DNA of 43,649 nucleotides. Origin: a virus. The notes under the pieces were generated by a model. It was not told where the DNA came from. It saw nothing but the letters and a program-made list of their open reading frames with translations, and searched no databases. Numbering within the stretch: the first letter of the stretch is position 1; each line of letters opens with the position of its first letter. Shown here piece after piece: positions 1 through 6,951 of the stretch. Position numbers and translations under genes: made by a program. The stretch spans positions 1 through 43,649 of the IMG/VR virus record IMGVR_UViG_3300046009_001268. One strand, written 5' to 3'.

Positions 1-1
1 G

Positions 2-436
2 GACTCCCCATTCCTTGCGGAGAGTAACAAGTACGGTGTGCTTGACCACTTCCACAAGAGAGGATACGATGGCTACTCTATGTATAACCCACTCGACCCC
101 GACTATATGAAGAAGTGGTCCAAGGGTTTCCGTGGTATTGCTATGACGCACACAGACAACAGAGAAGCCCTTATGAATATGACGCAGGCCTACATTATGG
201 ATTACGTAGGTTCTAAGGATGAGTTCGGTAACTGTGGGTTTATGCCATTCAACGAAGTCATCAGAGATTGGCAGAAGTTTGAGCCAGACAACTGGACTCC
301 CTTTGACTTGGCTGTAGCTTCTGGTATTACTATCATCGCTACTAAGAAACCTAAGATACAGGTTGAGGTTCGCTACCAAGCTAGTGATTGGTTGCCTAAG
401 TTCAACAACGATGGTAACCTCAGTAGACGTATGTAA
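2..436 (+). CDS. Large terminase subunit, C-terminal fragment (partial)
   Basis: The reading frame is open from the left edge of the window, so this is the last 144 residues of a longer protein whose start lies outside. A GTG at 38 is in frame but need not be the start. The fragment contains DPDYMKKW, a region ending in TPFDLAVASG and a basic tail. The aspartate in a hydrophobic 'FDLAVA' setting near the end is typical of the last part of the nuclease domain of phage large terminases. TerL cuts concatemeric DNA and powers packaging through the portal. The main support is position: it lies 57 bases upstream of a clear portal gene on the same strand, the usual TerL-portal order. No ATPase motif can be checked because that half is missing. 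Moderately sure. Confidence 0.6.
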   Translation, partial: DSPFLAESNKYGVLDHFHKRGYDGYSMYNPLDPDYMKKWSKGFRGIAMTHTDNREALMNMTQAYIMDYVGSKDEFGNCGFMPFNEVIRDWQKFEPDNWTPFDLAVASGITIIATKKPKIQVEVRYQASDWLPKFNNDGNLSRRM

Positions 437-465
437 TTTACAAAATCGTAACTTGACGTTGTTAA

Positions 466-473
466 TATCTTTG
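466..473 (+). promoter_or_regulatory. Bacteroidetes-type -7 promoter element (TATCTTTG) before portal
   Basis: TATCTTTG matches the Bacteroidetes sigma consensus TAnnTTTG and lies 20 bases before the portal ATG. A TTG at 453-455 is closer than the usual -33 spacing, so the -33 element is weak or absent. It would start transcription about 480, giving a very short leader. The match and its place in a short intergenic gap support it; no experiment does. Confidence 0.5.
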
Positions 474-492
474 CGTCAAATGCGCCCGAACT

Positions 493-2868
493 ATGGCTGA
501 GATTACAGATTACGGATATCCTTCTTCGTTTGTTCCTCCTGTTGAGAAGAATAGTCGTAAATATATTTTAGATTACGCCAAGACACTTTGGCGTGATGCG
601 CAACAATCTAGAACTACGTTCTCTTTCGAGTCTCGCAAGAGCCGCTATATCCAGAACAGAAAGTATTCAGAGGGTCTTCAGTCCATTGAGAAGTTCAAGC
701 AACAGTTCTCGACCACTGGAGACTCTACTTATTTGAATCTTGACTGGGGTGTGTCCACTCCGCTTCCAAAGATGGCGGAAGTTATTCGTGGACAGATGAT
801 TAACCAGCCGTACGTTCCTCAGTTCATTCCTGTTGACAGCACATCAATCACAGAGTTTGACAGAGAGAAGCAAGTACTCAAGGCGAAGATGAAGCTTCGC
901 GATAACCTCGGCAGCCTTAAAGAAGTTGGCGTACCAGTAGACTACAAAGATGCTCCCGAGAATGTGGAGGAACTTGAAATCTATATGGAGACTAACTTCA
1001 AGTTGGCTCAGTCTATTGCAATGGAGACCGTTACACGGGCAATCCTCCAAGACAATAACGTAGACAAGCTCAACGAGAAGATTGCTAAAGACCTGGTAGA
1101 CAACAAGATAGCTGGTCTTCGTATCTTGCTTGACGAGAATAAGAACATCCGCATTCGCTACGTTGACCCGTTGAATCTTGTAACTTCTTTTGTAACTGAA
1201 GATGACTTCTCTGATGCTAGACACATTGGTGAGTTAATCTTTGTTACTGTAGAAGACTTGCGAGTGCAGGCACAGGGACAGCTGTCAGAAGCAGAACTGT
1301 ACGAGGTAGCTAAGTCTGTTGCTGGTCGATACGACAACCCTAGCTGGAGCTATGGTTCTCACGTGTACTATAACAACGAAGTAGACAGCACAAAGTACGA
1401 CAAGTTCCGTGTGCGTGTTCTTGACTTCGAGTTCTTTAGTACGGATGAGGTTGTCTTCCAGAAGATGGAAGCTAAGAACGGAGGGTTCTACTTCCAAGAG
1501 AAGCCAGTGAACTTTGTCCCTCCCGCAAACCCTAAGCGTAAGCGTGAGATTATCCGCAAGAAAATAAAGAACGTATATCAGGCCAAGTACATTGTTGGTA
1601 CTGACTATATGTATGACTTCGGTAAGAAGCAGCACATCGTTCGTGAACGCATCAACGACAAGTATTCTACTAACACATCCCTTGGCTTTATTGTTTGTGC
1701 TCCCGATATCTACGATATGGAGAACAAGTCCAAGGTGGAAGAGATGATTCCGTTTGCTGACGAGATGATTCGTATCCAGCTGAAGATGCAACAGATTATC
1801 GCCAAGGCTGCACCTTCTGGATTTGCTATTGACATTGACGCCATCACTGGCGGACTGCAAGGTATGGGTATGGGTAACCTCAAGCCCGTTGATGCTCGCG
1901 CTATCCGCGACCAGATTGGTGACATCTACTACCGCTCGGTACGTGAGGATGGTACACCGATTACTAATACCCGACCAGTACAGGATTTGCCTAATGGTTT
2001 GGACCAATCTATTATGGTTCTTACCCAAGCATACAACGCTGCACTGGAGCGTATGAAAGAAACCATTGGACTCAATGATGCAGTCGATGGTTCGCAGCCA
2101 GATAAGAAGGCTTTGATTGGTGTGCAGAAGCTAGCCGTATCAGCCCACAGGAACGCCCTTAGAAGCCTTTACAGCGCATATCTCCGCATCAATGAGGAGA
2201 TGGTTCGTTACGTTGCTAATCTCGCGCAGCAGCTCATTAGAGACGGTATCAATGTGGACGTGTTCCAGAATATGGTAGGCAATGCTACAGTAGAACAGAT
2301 TGACTTGAACAAGCTGTCCTTGGCTGACTACGCTATCTCTGTTAAGATGTTGCCAGATGAAGAAGAGCGCGCTCGCGTTGAGCAGCTTCTGATGATGGGA
2401 CTGGAGACTGGCTTGCTGAATACTCAAGACGTATTCGCAGTTCGCCGCGTACTTAGAGAGGACGTAGACAAAGCAGAACAGCTTCTATCTATCCGTGAGG
2501 CTAAGCGTCGTAAAGAGAAGGAGCAATCATCTATGATGCTGCAACAGCAGAACGCACAGGTTCAAGCTCAGGCTGCACAGATTGCAGAGGGTGAGAAGCA
2601 GAAGACTATGCAAATGGAGATGCAACTCAAGTCTCAAGCTTTGCAGTTGGAGTATGACCTTAGACTGCGTAACGATAAAGAGATTGAGAATGAGAAGCGT
2701 AAGACTTCTGCCCTTGAGTCTCAGTATGACATCGAGAAGATTCAGTTGGCCTCGAAGCTCAAGGGGCAACCACAGCAGCAAAGCGGTGGCTACGACTTCG
2801 AGAAAGATTCAATCGTAAGAGAGGCTGGAAAGGTAGAGCCTAACATCTTCCCGCAAGAAGTTAAATGA
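493..2868 (+). CDS. Portal protein
   Basis: This 791-aa protein is the expected size for the large portal proteins of crAss-like and related podoviruses. The portal forms the dodecameric ring at one capsid vertex, through which TerL pumps DNA and to which the tail attaches. Visible features are an N-terminal region with a GVSTPLPKMAEVIRG segment typical of portal clips, a long helical stretch around residues 530-600 (GLNDAVDGSQPDKKA, then alternating helices), and a Gln/Lys-rich coiled coil about 655-760 (runs of QQQ and alternating E/K). This C-terminal 'barrel-like' helical region is common in portals of this type. It follows TerL and precedes a scaffold-like gene and the capsid gene, the canonical order. 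The ATG at 493 follows a TATCTTTG promoter element; no Shine-Dalgarno is visible. The 3' end overlaps the antisense regulator gene by 8 bases. Confidence 0.82.
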   Translation: MAEITDYGYPSSFVPPVEKNSRKYILDYAKTLWRDAQQSRTTFSFESRKSRYIQNRKYSEGLQSIEKFKQQFSTTGDSTYLNLDWGVSTPLPKMAEVIRGQMINQPYVPQFIPVDSTSITEFDREKQVLKAKMKLRDNLGSLKEVGVPVDYKDAPENVEELEIYMETNFKLAQSIAMETVTRAILQDNNVDKLNEKIAKDLVDNKIAGLRILLDENKNIRIRYVDPLNLVTSFVTEDDFSDARHIGELIFVTVEDLRVQAQGQLSEAELYEVAKSVAGRYDNPSWSYGSHVYYNNEVDSTKYDKFRVRVLDFEFFSTDEVVFQKMEAKNGGFYFQEKPVNFVPPANPKRKREIIRKKIKNVYQAKYIVGTDYMYDFGKKQHIVRERINDKYSTNTSLGFIVCAPDIYDMENKSKVEEMIPFADEMIRIQLKMQQIIAKAAPSGFAIDIDAITGGLQGMGMGNLKPVDARAIRDQIGDIYYRSVREDGTPITNTRPVQDLPNGLDQSIMVLTQAYNAALERMKETIGLNDAVDGSQPDKKALIGVQKLAVSAHRNALRSLYSAYLRINEEMVRYVANLAQQLIRDGINVDVFQNMVGNATVEQIDLNKLSLADYAISVKMLPDEEERARVEQLLMMGLETGLLNTQDVFAVRRVLREDVDKAEQLLSIREAKRRKEKEQSSMMLQQQNAQVQAQAAQIAEGEKQKTMQMEMQLKSQALQLEYDLRLRNDKEIENEKRKTSALESQYDIEKIQLASKLKGQPQQQSGGYDFEKDSIVREAGKVEPNIFPQEVK

Positions 2869-3106
2869 GATTATCAAGCTTCAAGTAGAAGTCTTTAATA
2901 GTCATCTCATAGAACGATAGTATATCACTAAGTGTTTTAATCTTAGGTACGCACTTCCCGTTCTCAACTCTTGACAGATAGCCAACGTCTTTCCCAGTCC
3001 AGCAAGCTAACTCTTCTAGTGTATAGCCCTTCATTCTCCTTAGTCCACGTAGCCCTTTCGCTATATGAATCTTATTGAAGGTAAACAGATTCTCTTTTGT
3101 TCCCAT
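2861..3106 (-). CDS. XRE-family helix-turn-helix transcriptional regulator
   Basis: This is an 81-aa protein read from the strand opposite to its structural-gene neighbours. The helix-turn-helix covers about residues 29-51: YTLEELACWTGKDVGYLSRVENG, where the LxRxExG ending is the signature of the XRE/Cro/CI fold. A short helical tail follows. I chose the ATG at 3104-3106 (MGTKEN) over an upstream in-frame ATG at 3277, because the longer form would read through the scaffold start and adds residues unlike the family. On this strand a TATCTTTG -7 element (3151-3158) lies about 45 bases upstream of the chosen start. The protein is a DNA-binding regulator, probably a repressor acting on its own gene and on the divergent scaffold-capsid promoter. 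Its 3' end converges on and overlaps the portal stop. Target and ligand are unknown. Confidence 0.82.
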   Translation of the reverse strand: MGTKENLFTFNKIHIAKGLRGLRRMKGYTLEELACWTGKDVGYLSRVENGKCVPKIKTLSDILSFYEMTIKDFYLKLDNLI

Positions 3107-3120
3107 AGTTTTTACAAATT

Positions 3121-3137
3121 CTTGGCAGTGAGCCAGG
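3121..3137. promoter_or_regulatory. Imperfect inverted repeat, candidate operator
   Basis: CTTGGC, five bases, GCCAGG: arms match at five of six positions. It sits between the XRE gene start and the plus-strand -7 element at 3140, where a repressor could block the scaffold promoter and lie in the leader of its own gene. Short palindromes occur by chance, so this is only a candidate. Confidence 0.25.
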
Positions 3138-3139
3138 TA

Positions 3140-3147
3140 TAATTTTG
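3140..3147 (+). promoter_or_regulatory. -7 promoter element (TAATTTTG) before scaffold and capsid genes
   Basis: TAATTTTG fits TAnnTTTG and lies 27 bases before the ATG at 3175. A TTG at 3122-3124, fifteen bases upstream, may serve as a -33 element, though the spacing is a little short. It faces away from the minus-strand element at 3151-3158. It probably drives scaffold and major capsid protein expression up to the terminator near 5727-5760. Confidence 0.5.
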
Positions 3148-3150
3148 TAT

Positions 3151-3158
3151 CAAAGATA
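3151..3158 (-). promoter_or_regulatory. -7 promoter element (TATCTTTG on minus strand) for the XRE gene
   Basis: The plus-strand bases CAAAGATA read TATCTTTG on the minus strand, a match to TAnnTTTG about 45 bases upstream of the XRE start. It is separated from the opposite-facing TAATTTTG by three bases, so two polymerases could not occupy both at once. No clear -33 TTG was seen. Confidence 0.45.
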
Positions 3159-3174
3159 ATAACACTTAACTGAA

Positions 3175-4251
3175 ATGACTGAATCGGATATCGCAAAGCA
3201 GTTCGCTGCCGCAGCAGGATTCGCACCATCGGAATCTCCCGCACAAACAGATGGAAGTTCTTTAGATAATACACCAACTGCGGAGCCTACACCCGCACCA
3301 CCAGTTGAGTCAGCTCACGCTGAACCAACGCCTATCGACCCTTCTACGGTTCATCCTCCTGTACAGCCTATGGCTGACGTGGATAAGATTCGCCAGGAGT
3401 ACGAAGCAAAGATTCGTGAATACGAAACCAAGCTGTCCACTCCTAAGGAAGAGTTCGCTAACGAGGCCATCAAGAAATTGAATGAACTCGCTAAGGCTGG
3501 TGTTGACGTAGACTCCCCAGATTTTTGGAAATGGCAATCGATTGATTTACAATCGTTTAACGTCGCGCAAAAGCGTGACGCTTTGGAATTGAAACGACTC
3601 GAACTAACGGTCGACAATCCAGAGTTGAATGTATCTCAAGTAGAGCGACTGATGAAACGTCAGTATCCCGCTTTGTTTGACGAGTCGTTCGACGTTAATG
3701 ATGATGAGTATATCGAGGCAATGGAAGACTTGTCAATTGATGCTACGAGAGCTAGAACTAAACTCTCTGAGCATAAGAACAAACTTCAACTGCCAAAGGT
3801 AGACCTTCAGTCAATTGAAAGTCAAAAGAAGGCTGACCAGGAAACACTCGCCAAGTTTAATATGCTTGTTAAACAAGAGGTGAATGCTTTCAATGAGCAG
3901 TCCTTCAAACTGTCCGACGATATGGAGATTAAGTTCTTCCCCAATGAAGATAGTAAGAGATTCATTGAGTCGTCCGTAGTCAACAGTTCCACGTTCTTTG
4001 TAGATAACTACTTGGACAAGGAATCAAAACAGATTAACTTCAATCGCTTAAAACGCGACCTGTTAATCCTAAGTGACTTTGACAGAATATCAAAAGCAAT
4101 CTACGACCAGGGCGTGTCGAAAGGTAAAGAGGCAGTTGTCTCGGGGTTGGAGAATAGTTCAGTGAACCTCCAGCAACAGAAACAAGACATCAGCAAAGAC
4201 CCATTCAGTCAGGCCATCGAACAGATTGCACTCTTGCAGAAACGTCGCTAA
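3175..4251 (+). CDS. Probable scaffold or head-assembly protein
   Basis: This 358-aa acidic protein lies between portal and major capsid protein, the usual place for a scaffolding protein. The N-terminus (about residues 15-65) is rich in Pro, Ala, Ser and Thr and looks disordered. A predicted coiled coil rich in Lys and Glu follows (about 68-110, DKIRQEYEAKIREYETKL), then a mainly helical, charged body, and a basic C-terminal end (LLQKRR). Disordered acidic N-terminus, coiled coil and basic C-terminus are the general features of phage scaffolds, which assemble the capsid shell and bind coat protein through a basic C-terminal helix-loop-helix. No sequence family was recognised and no protease is visible, so the role is inferred from position and shape. 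An alternative is a minor head protein. The gene has its own promoter element at 3140-3147. Confidence 0.5.
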   Translation: MTESDIAKQFAAAAGFAPSESPAQTDGSSLDNTPTAEPTPAPPVESAHAEPTPIDPSTVHPPVQPMADVDKIRQEYEAKIREYETKLSTPKEEFANEAIKKLNELAKAGVDVDSPDFWKWQSIDLQSFNVAQKRDALELKRLELTVDNPELNVSQVERLMKRQYPALFDESFDVNDDEYIEAMEDLSIDATRARTKLSEHKNKLQLPKVDLQSIESQKKADQETLAKFNMLVKQEVNAFNEQSFKLSDDMEIKFFPNEDSKRFIESSVVNSSTFFVDNYLDKESKQINFNRLKRDLLILSDFDRISKAIYDQGVSKGKEAVVSGLENSSVNLQQQKQDISKDPFSQAIEQIALLQKRR

Positions 4252-4270
4252 TAACTAACAAATTACTACA

Positions 4271-5713
4271 ATGGCTGTAGCAACAAAAACACCAAACATT
4301 ACGAAGGTAGCTACCGAGTATAACTACATTTCGTCTTTAGACCTTGCACAAGGTCTGCACAAGCCCGAGGTTGACCCGCAATACATTATGCGCTATGGTC
4401 GCCAAGACATCACTGGATTTATGGCGATGTTGGGTAATATGAATCCGATTAACGCAATCGAGTTCCATCACTACGAGCAAGACCGTATCCACGGTGTGTT
4501 CCGTTTGTCTGCTACTGCAGCTTCTGGCTCTACTCCTTTGGCTTCTACGGCTGCCGCAGCTTACAACTACAACTTCAGCGGTGATAGCCCCTATCCTACT
4601 GCTCAAGCGTACACCACCTTTATGCCTTCTTTGTATGATATCATCGAAGTAAAAGGATGGCAAGGTATCATCACTGCTGTTAACGGTGGAGCTTTCACTG
4701 CAACTTCTGTTGTATCTTCTGAGACTCGTCCCGCTATCGCTTTGACTGATGATATCATCATCTTGGGTAATGCAATGCCTGAAGGTTCTTCTGCTCCTGA
4801 GTCTCGCAACTCACAGCTGTTGTCCTACAGTGGTGCTCTGCAAATCCAGCGCCGTACGCACCGTGTTACCAACACTGAAATGGGTGTTAAAACCTGGATT
4901 GAGGTTGAAGGTAAGGACGGTCAGAAGGGTTACTTCTGGTACTTGCAAGGTATCAATGATGAGTACCACCGCTTCTTGAACGAGCGTGAGGCTGTATTGT
5001 TGGCTGGTAAGAAGTTGAATACTCCGTTGACTGGTGCTACCACCACGACTGGTATCAACAACGCAGCTACAATCACCACGACTGAAGGTTTGATTCCTCA
5101 AATCTCTGGTAACGGTAACGTAGAAAGCTACTCTTTGTCCACTGGATTTACCTTGACTGACGTCGAGAATATGGTGAAGGAGTTGCAGAAGTACCGTGGT
5201 GCTCGCGAGAATATGTTGGCCGTTGGTCACAACTTGAAGTTGGGTATCGACGCTATCTTCCGCGGTGGAACTGGACTTGGATTTTCAGCAGCCGCTAACG
5301 GTGGTGTTATCTTTAACGCATTCAACGGTGTACAAGAGCAGGCTATTAAGCTTTCTTTCGACGCCTTCGAATACGGTGGATTTAAGTTCGCTGTTAAGAC
5401 CTTGGATATCTTCTCTGACCCTAACTTCTTGGGTTATGCTGGTGGTATCTACAAGGACTTGGGTATGGTTATCCCGATGGATGACACTATCACCTACAAC
5501 AATATGAACTCCACTACTGGTGTTACTGTTCCTTCCTTGCGTATCAACTACCTGCAAAACGAAGATGGTGGTCGTGACTACCGCGAGTGGGTAACTGGCT
5601 ACGGTATGGGAGCTGCCAACTCTAACAACGACTTCTTTGAAGTTAATATGTTGGCACAGACTGGCTTGGAAGCCTTCGCACTAAACCGTTTCGGTTTGTT
5701 CGTAGGAGCCTAA
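4271..5713 (+). CDS. Major capsid protein
   Basis: At 480 aa this matches the size of HK97-fold major capsid proteins in crAss-like phages. It follows a scaffold-like gene and is followed directly by a strong terminator, as expected for the most highly expressed virion gene. Visible features are an N-terminal arm, a HYEQDRIHGVF segment, a long helix around residues 235-250 (HRFLNEREAVLLAGKK) that fits the spine helix, a Gly/Thr-rich loop (about 255-275), and a C-terminal region ending in EAFALNRFGLFVGA. Codon use is the most biased in the window (TTG for Leu, GGT for Gly, AAC for Asn), consistent with high expression. The ATG at 4271 lies 19 bases after the scaffold stop in an A-rich leader, with no own promoter seen. 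No decoration domain is obvious. Confidence 0.8.
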   Translation: MAVATKTPNITKVATEYNYISSLDLAQGLHKPEVDPQYIMRYGRQDITGFMAMLGNMNPINAIEFHHYEQDRIHGVFRLSATAASGSTPLASTAAAAYNYNFSGDSPYPTAQAYTTFMPSLYDIIEVKGWQGIITAVNGGAFTATSVVSSETRPAIALTDDIIILGNAMPEGSSAPESRNSQLLSYSGALQIQRRTHRVTNTEMGVKTWIEVEGKDGQKGYFWYLQGINDEYHRFLNEREAVLLAGKKLNTPLTGATTTTGINNAATITTTEGLIPQISGNGNVESYSLSTGFTLTDVENMVKELQKYRGARENMLAVGHNLKLGIDAIFRGGTGLGFSAAANGGVIFNAFNGVQEQAIKLSFDAFEYGGFKFAVKTLDIFSDPNFLGYAGGIYKDLGMVIPMDDTITYNNMNSTTGVTVPSLRINYLQNEDGGRDYREWVTGYGMGAANSNNDFFEVNMLAQTGLEAFALNRFGLFVGA

Positions 5714-5726
5714 TCAGCACGAGGGA

Positions 5727-5760
5727 GAGGGGGAGCTTAGGCTCCCCCTTATCTCTTTTT
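5727..5760 (+). terminator. Intrinsic terminator after the major capsid gene
   Basis: A nine-base perfect stem (AGGGGGAGC / GCTCCCCCT) with loop TTAG is followed by a T-rich run ending in five Ts. It lies 14 bases past the capsid stop. It would cap the scaffold-capsid transcript and reduce expression of the next gene, for which I found no promoter element, suggesting partial read-through. Confidence 0.85.
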
Positions 5761-5785
5761 AATTCAATTCAAAAATAAAAGTAAA

Positions 5786-6838
5786 ATGAAAAATCAACGA
5801 GAGCGTGAGCATTACACGTTCATCCTTTGCAACGAAGCGGAGAGCAACATCATCCGAGACCAGGCTGGTAACTTCCGTCGCTACCCAATTTCTTTATCTA
5901 TCCCAGCCGAGACTACGGCTATTGACGACACTGGTGACATCCGCACCATTCGTTACATCCCAGGACAGAAATCTGTTTTCAAAGACGAGCAGAAGATTGA
6001 TTCTGACCGCAACATCGTTAGACTTATTGCCAAGCCCAGCTTCCAGAATGGAGTACTGATTGTACCCCGTACTCAGAAGAACTTGCTTGAGTTCTTGCGC
6101 CTGCACCCAAGTAATGAAGCTAACCAAGATTGGAGACTCCCAGGACAGAGAGCTATGTTCCGTGAACACAACCCAGAAGCATTGGCTAAGAAGCAGAACG
6201 AGCAGACTCGTGCTGTAGTTAACGCAATCAAGATGGTATACGAAGCTCCCTTCCGTGAGAAGATTGTACCTCTTGCACGTTACTTGGGCTACGATGTAAA
6301 CAAAGAGTCTGACTTGATTCTTTATGATATCCAAGCCTTTGCACAGAACAACCCGCAAGACTTCATTGAGTTGATTGACAGTGCTGTTGTTCAACGCCAC
6401 GAGGAAGTAGTAGAAGCACGTGACCGTGGTATCATCCGAGTATTGGATGACCGCATCACTTGGGCTGATGGTCGTCAGATTACAGCAGTTCCCGCCAACT
6501 ACGATGCATTGGAGTATATGGCAGAGGTATCCTTTGACCAAGCCCACCGTACAACCTGGATGGAGATTCAACGTAAGATGAACAAGCAGACTGAGCGCAA
6601 GCCATCTGACGAAGCATTGGTTGAAGCTACACAGAAATCCTTGGGAGTTGAGTTGGCTGACTTGCCTACTGGCGACTTGGTAGAAGCTGCCCTAGAAGTA
6701 GGAGCAATTGAATCAAAAGGTCCTTTCTATCAGTTCTTTAACGAGAAGTACAAGGGTAAGGCTAAGTTGATTGAGGCTATTGACGCATCTGAAGAGTTGC
6801 GTAAGTCAATCATCGTAGCAGTGTCCTCTACTCTGTAA
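5786..6838 (+). CDS. Capsid-proximal protein of unknown function
   Basis: This 350-aa protein is placed between the major capsid gene and a fibre-like gene, and is bounded by terminators on both sides. It begins with a mixed strand region (about 1-120) containing several isolated hydrophobic strands, then becomes mainly helical (about 135-280). The C-terminal part, around residues 275-350, reads like a small helical domain ending in a Lys-rich FNEKYKGKAKLIEAI segment. I recognised no family. The position next to the capsid gene, in phages with TerL-portal-capsid order, usually holds a structural or head-associated protein. Its codon use resembles that of the capsid gene (many TTG and CGT codons), which hints at good expression. 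No signal peptide or membrane segment. A regulatory protein cannot be excluded. Confidence 0.5.
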   Translation: MKNQREREHYTFILCNEAESNIIRDQAGNFRRYPISLSIPAETTAIDDTGDIRTIRYIPGQKSVFKDEQKIDSDRNIVRLIAKPSFQNGVLIVPRTQKNLLEFLRLHPSNEANQDWRLPGQRAMFREHNPEALAKKQNEQTRAVVNAIKMVYEAPFREKIVPLARYLGYDVNKESDLILYDIQAFAQNNPQDFIELIDSAVVQRHEEVVEARDRGIIRVLDDRITWADGRQITAVPANYDALEYMAEVSFDQAHRTTWMEIQRKMNKQTERKPSDEALVEATQKSLGVELADLPTGDLVEAALEVGAIESKGPFYQFFNEKYKGKAKLIEAIDASEELRKSIIVAVSSTL

Positions 6839-6861
6839 GATACTGACACACAGTAAAGCAG

Positions 6862-6890
6862 AAGCCCCCACATCGGGGGCTTTTGTTTTT
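6862..6890 (+). terminator. Intrinsic terminator
   Basis: The stem AAGCCCCC / GGGGGCTT with a five-base loop is followed by a T-rich run (6881-6890). It lies about 25 bases after the 350-aa gene and just before the promoter element of the fibre-like gene, so it separates two transcripts. Confidence 0.88.
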
Positions 6891-6916
6891 ACAAAAAGGC
6901 CAGAGCTGTTGTGAGG

Positions 6917-6924
6917 TACCTTTG
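6917..6924 (+). promoter_or_regulatory. -7 promoter element (TACCTTTG)
   Basis: TACCTTTG fits TAnnTTTG and lies 27 bases before the ATG at 6952. It directly follows a terminator, which makes a new promoter here likely. No well-spaced TTG was found upstream. Confidence 0.5.
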
Positions 6925-6951
6925 CTTCATACTTCTAACACACATACTGAT

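Noticed and set aside
1285-2028. Long minus-strand frame within the portal gene
   Set aside because: It is a shadow of the portal gene: no promoter, no domain and composition unlike a protein of this phage.
2861-3277. 138-aa version of the XRE regulator
   Set aside because: It would start inside the scaffold gene and add 57 residues outside the XRE fold; the ATG at 3106 has a promoter element at a reasonable distance.
5894-6571. Long minus-strand frame within the 350-aa gene
   Set aside because: Shadow of a strongly biased plus-strand gene; no recognisable domain and isolated from any minus-strand operon.
6883-6951. Upstream start for the Cys-rich fibre-like gene
   Set aside because: The extension lies in the T-run of a terminator and over the -7 element, so it would not be transcribed as coding sequence.
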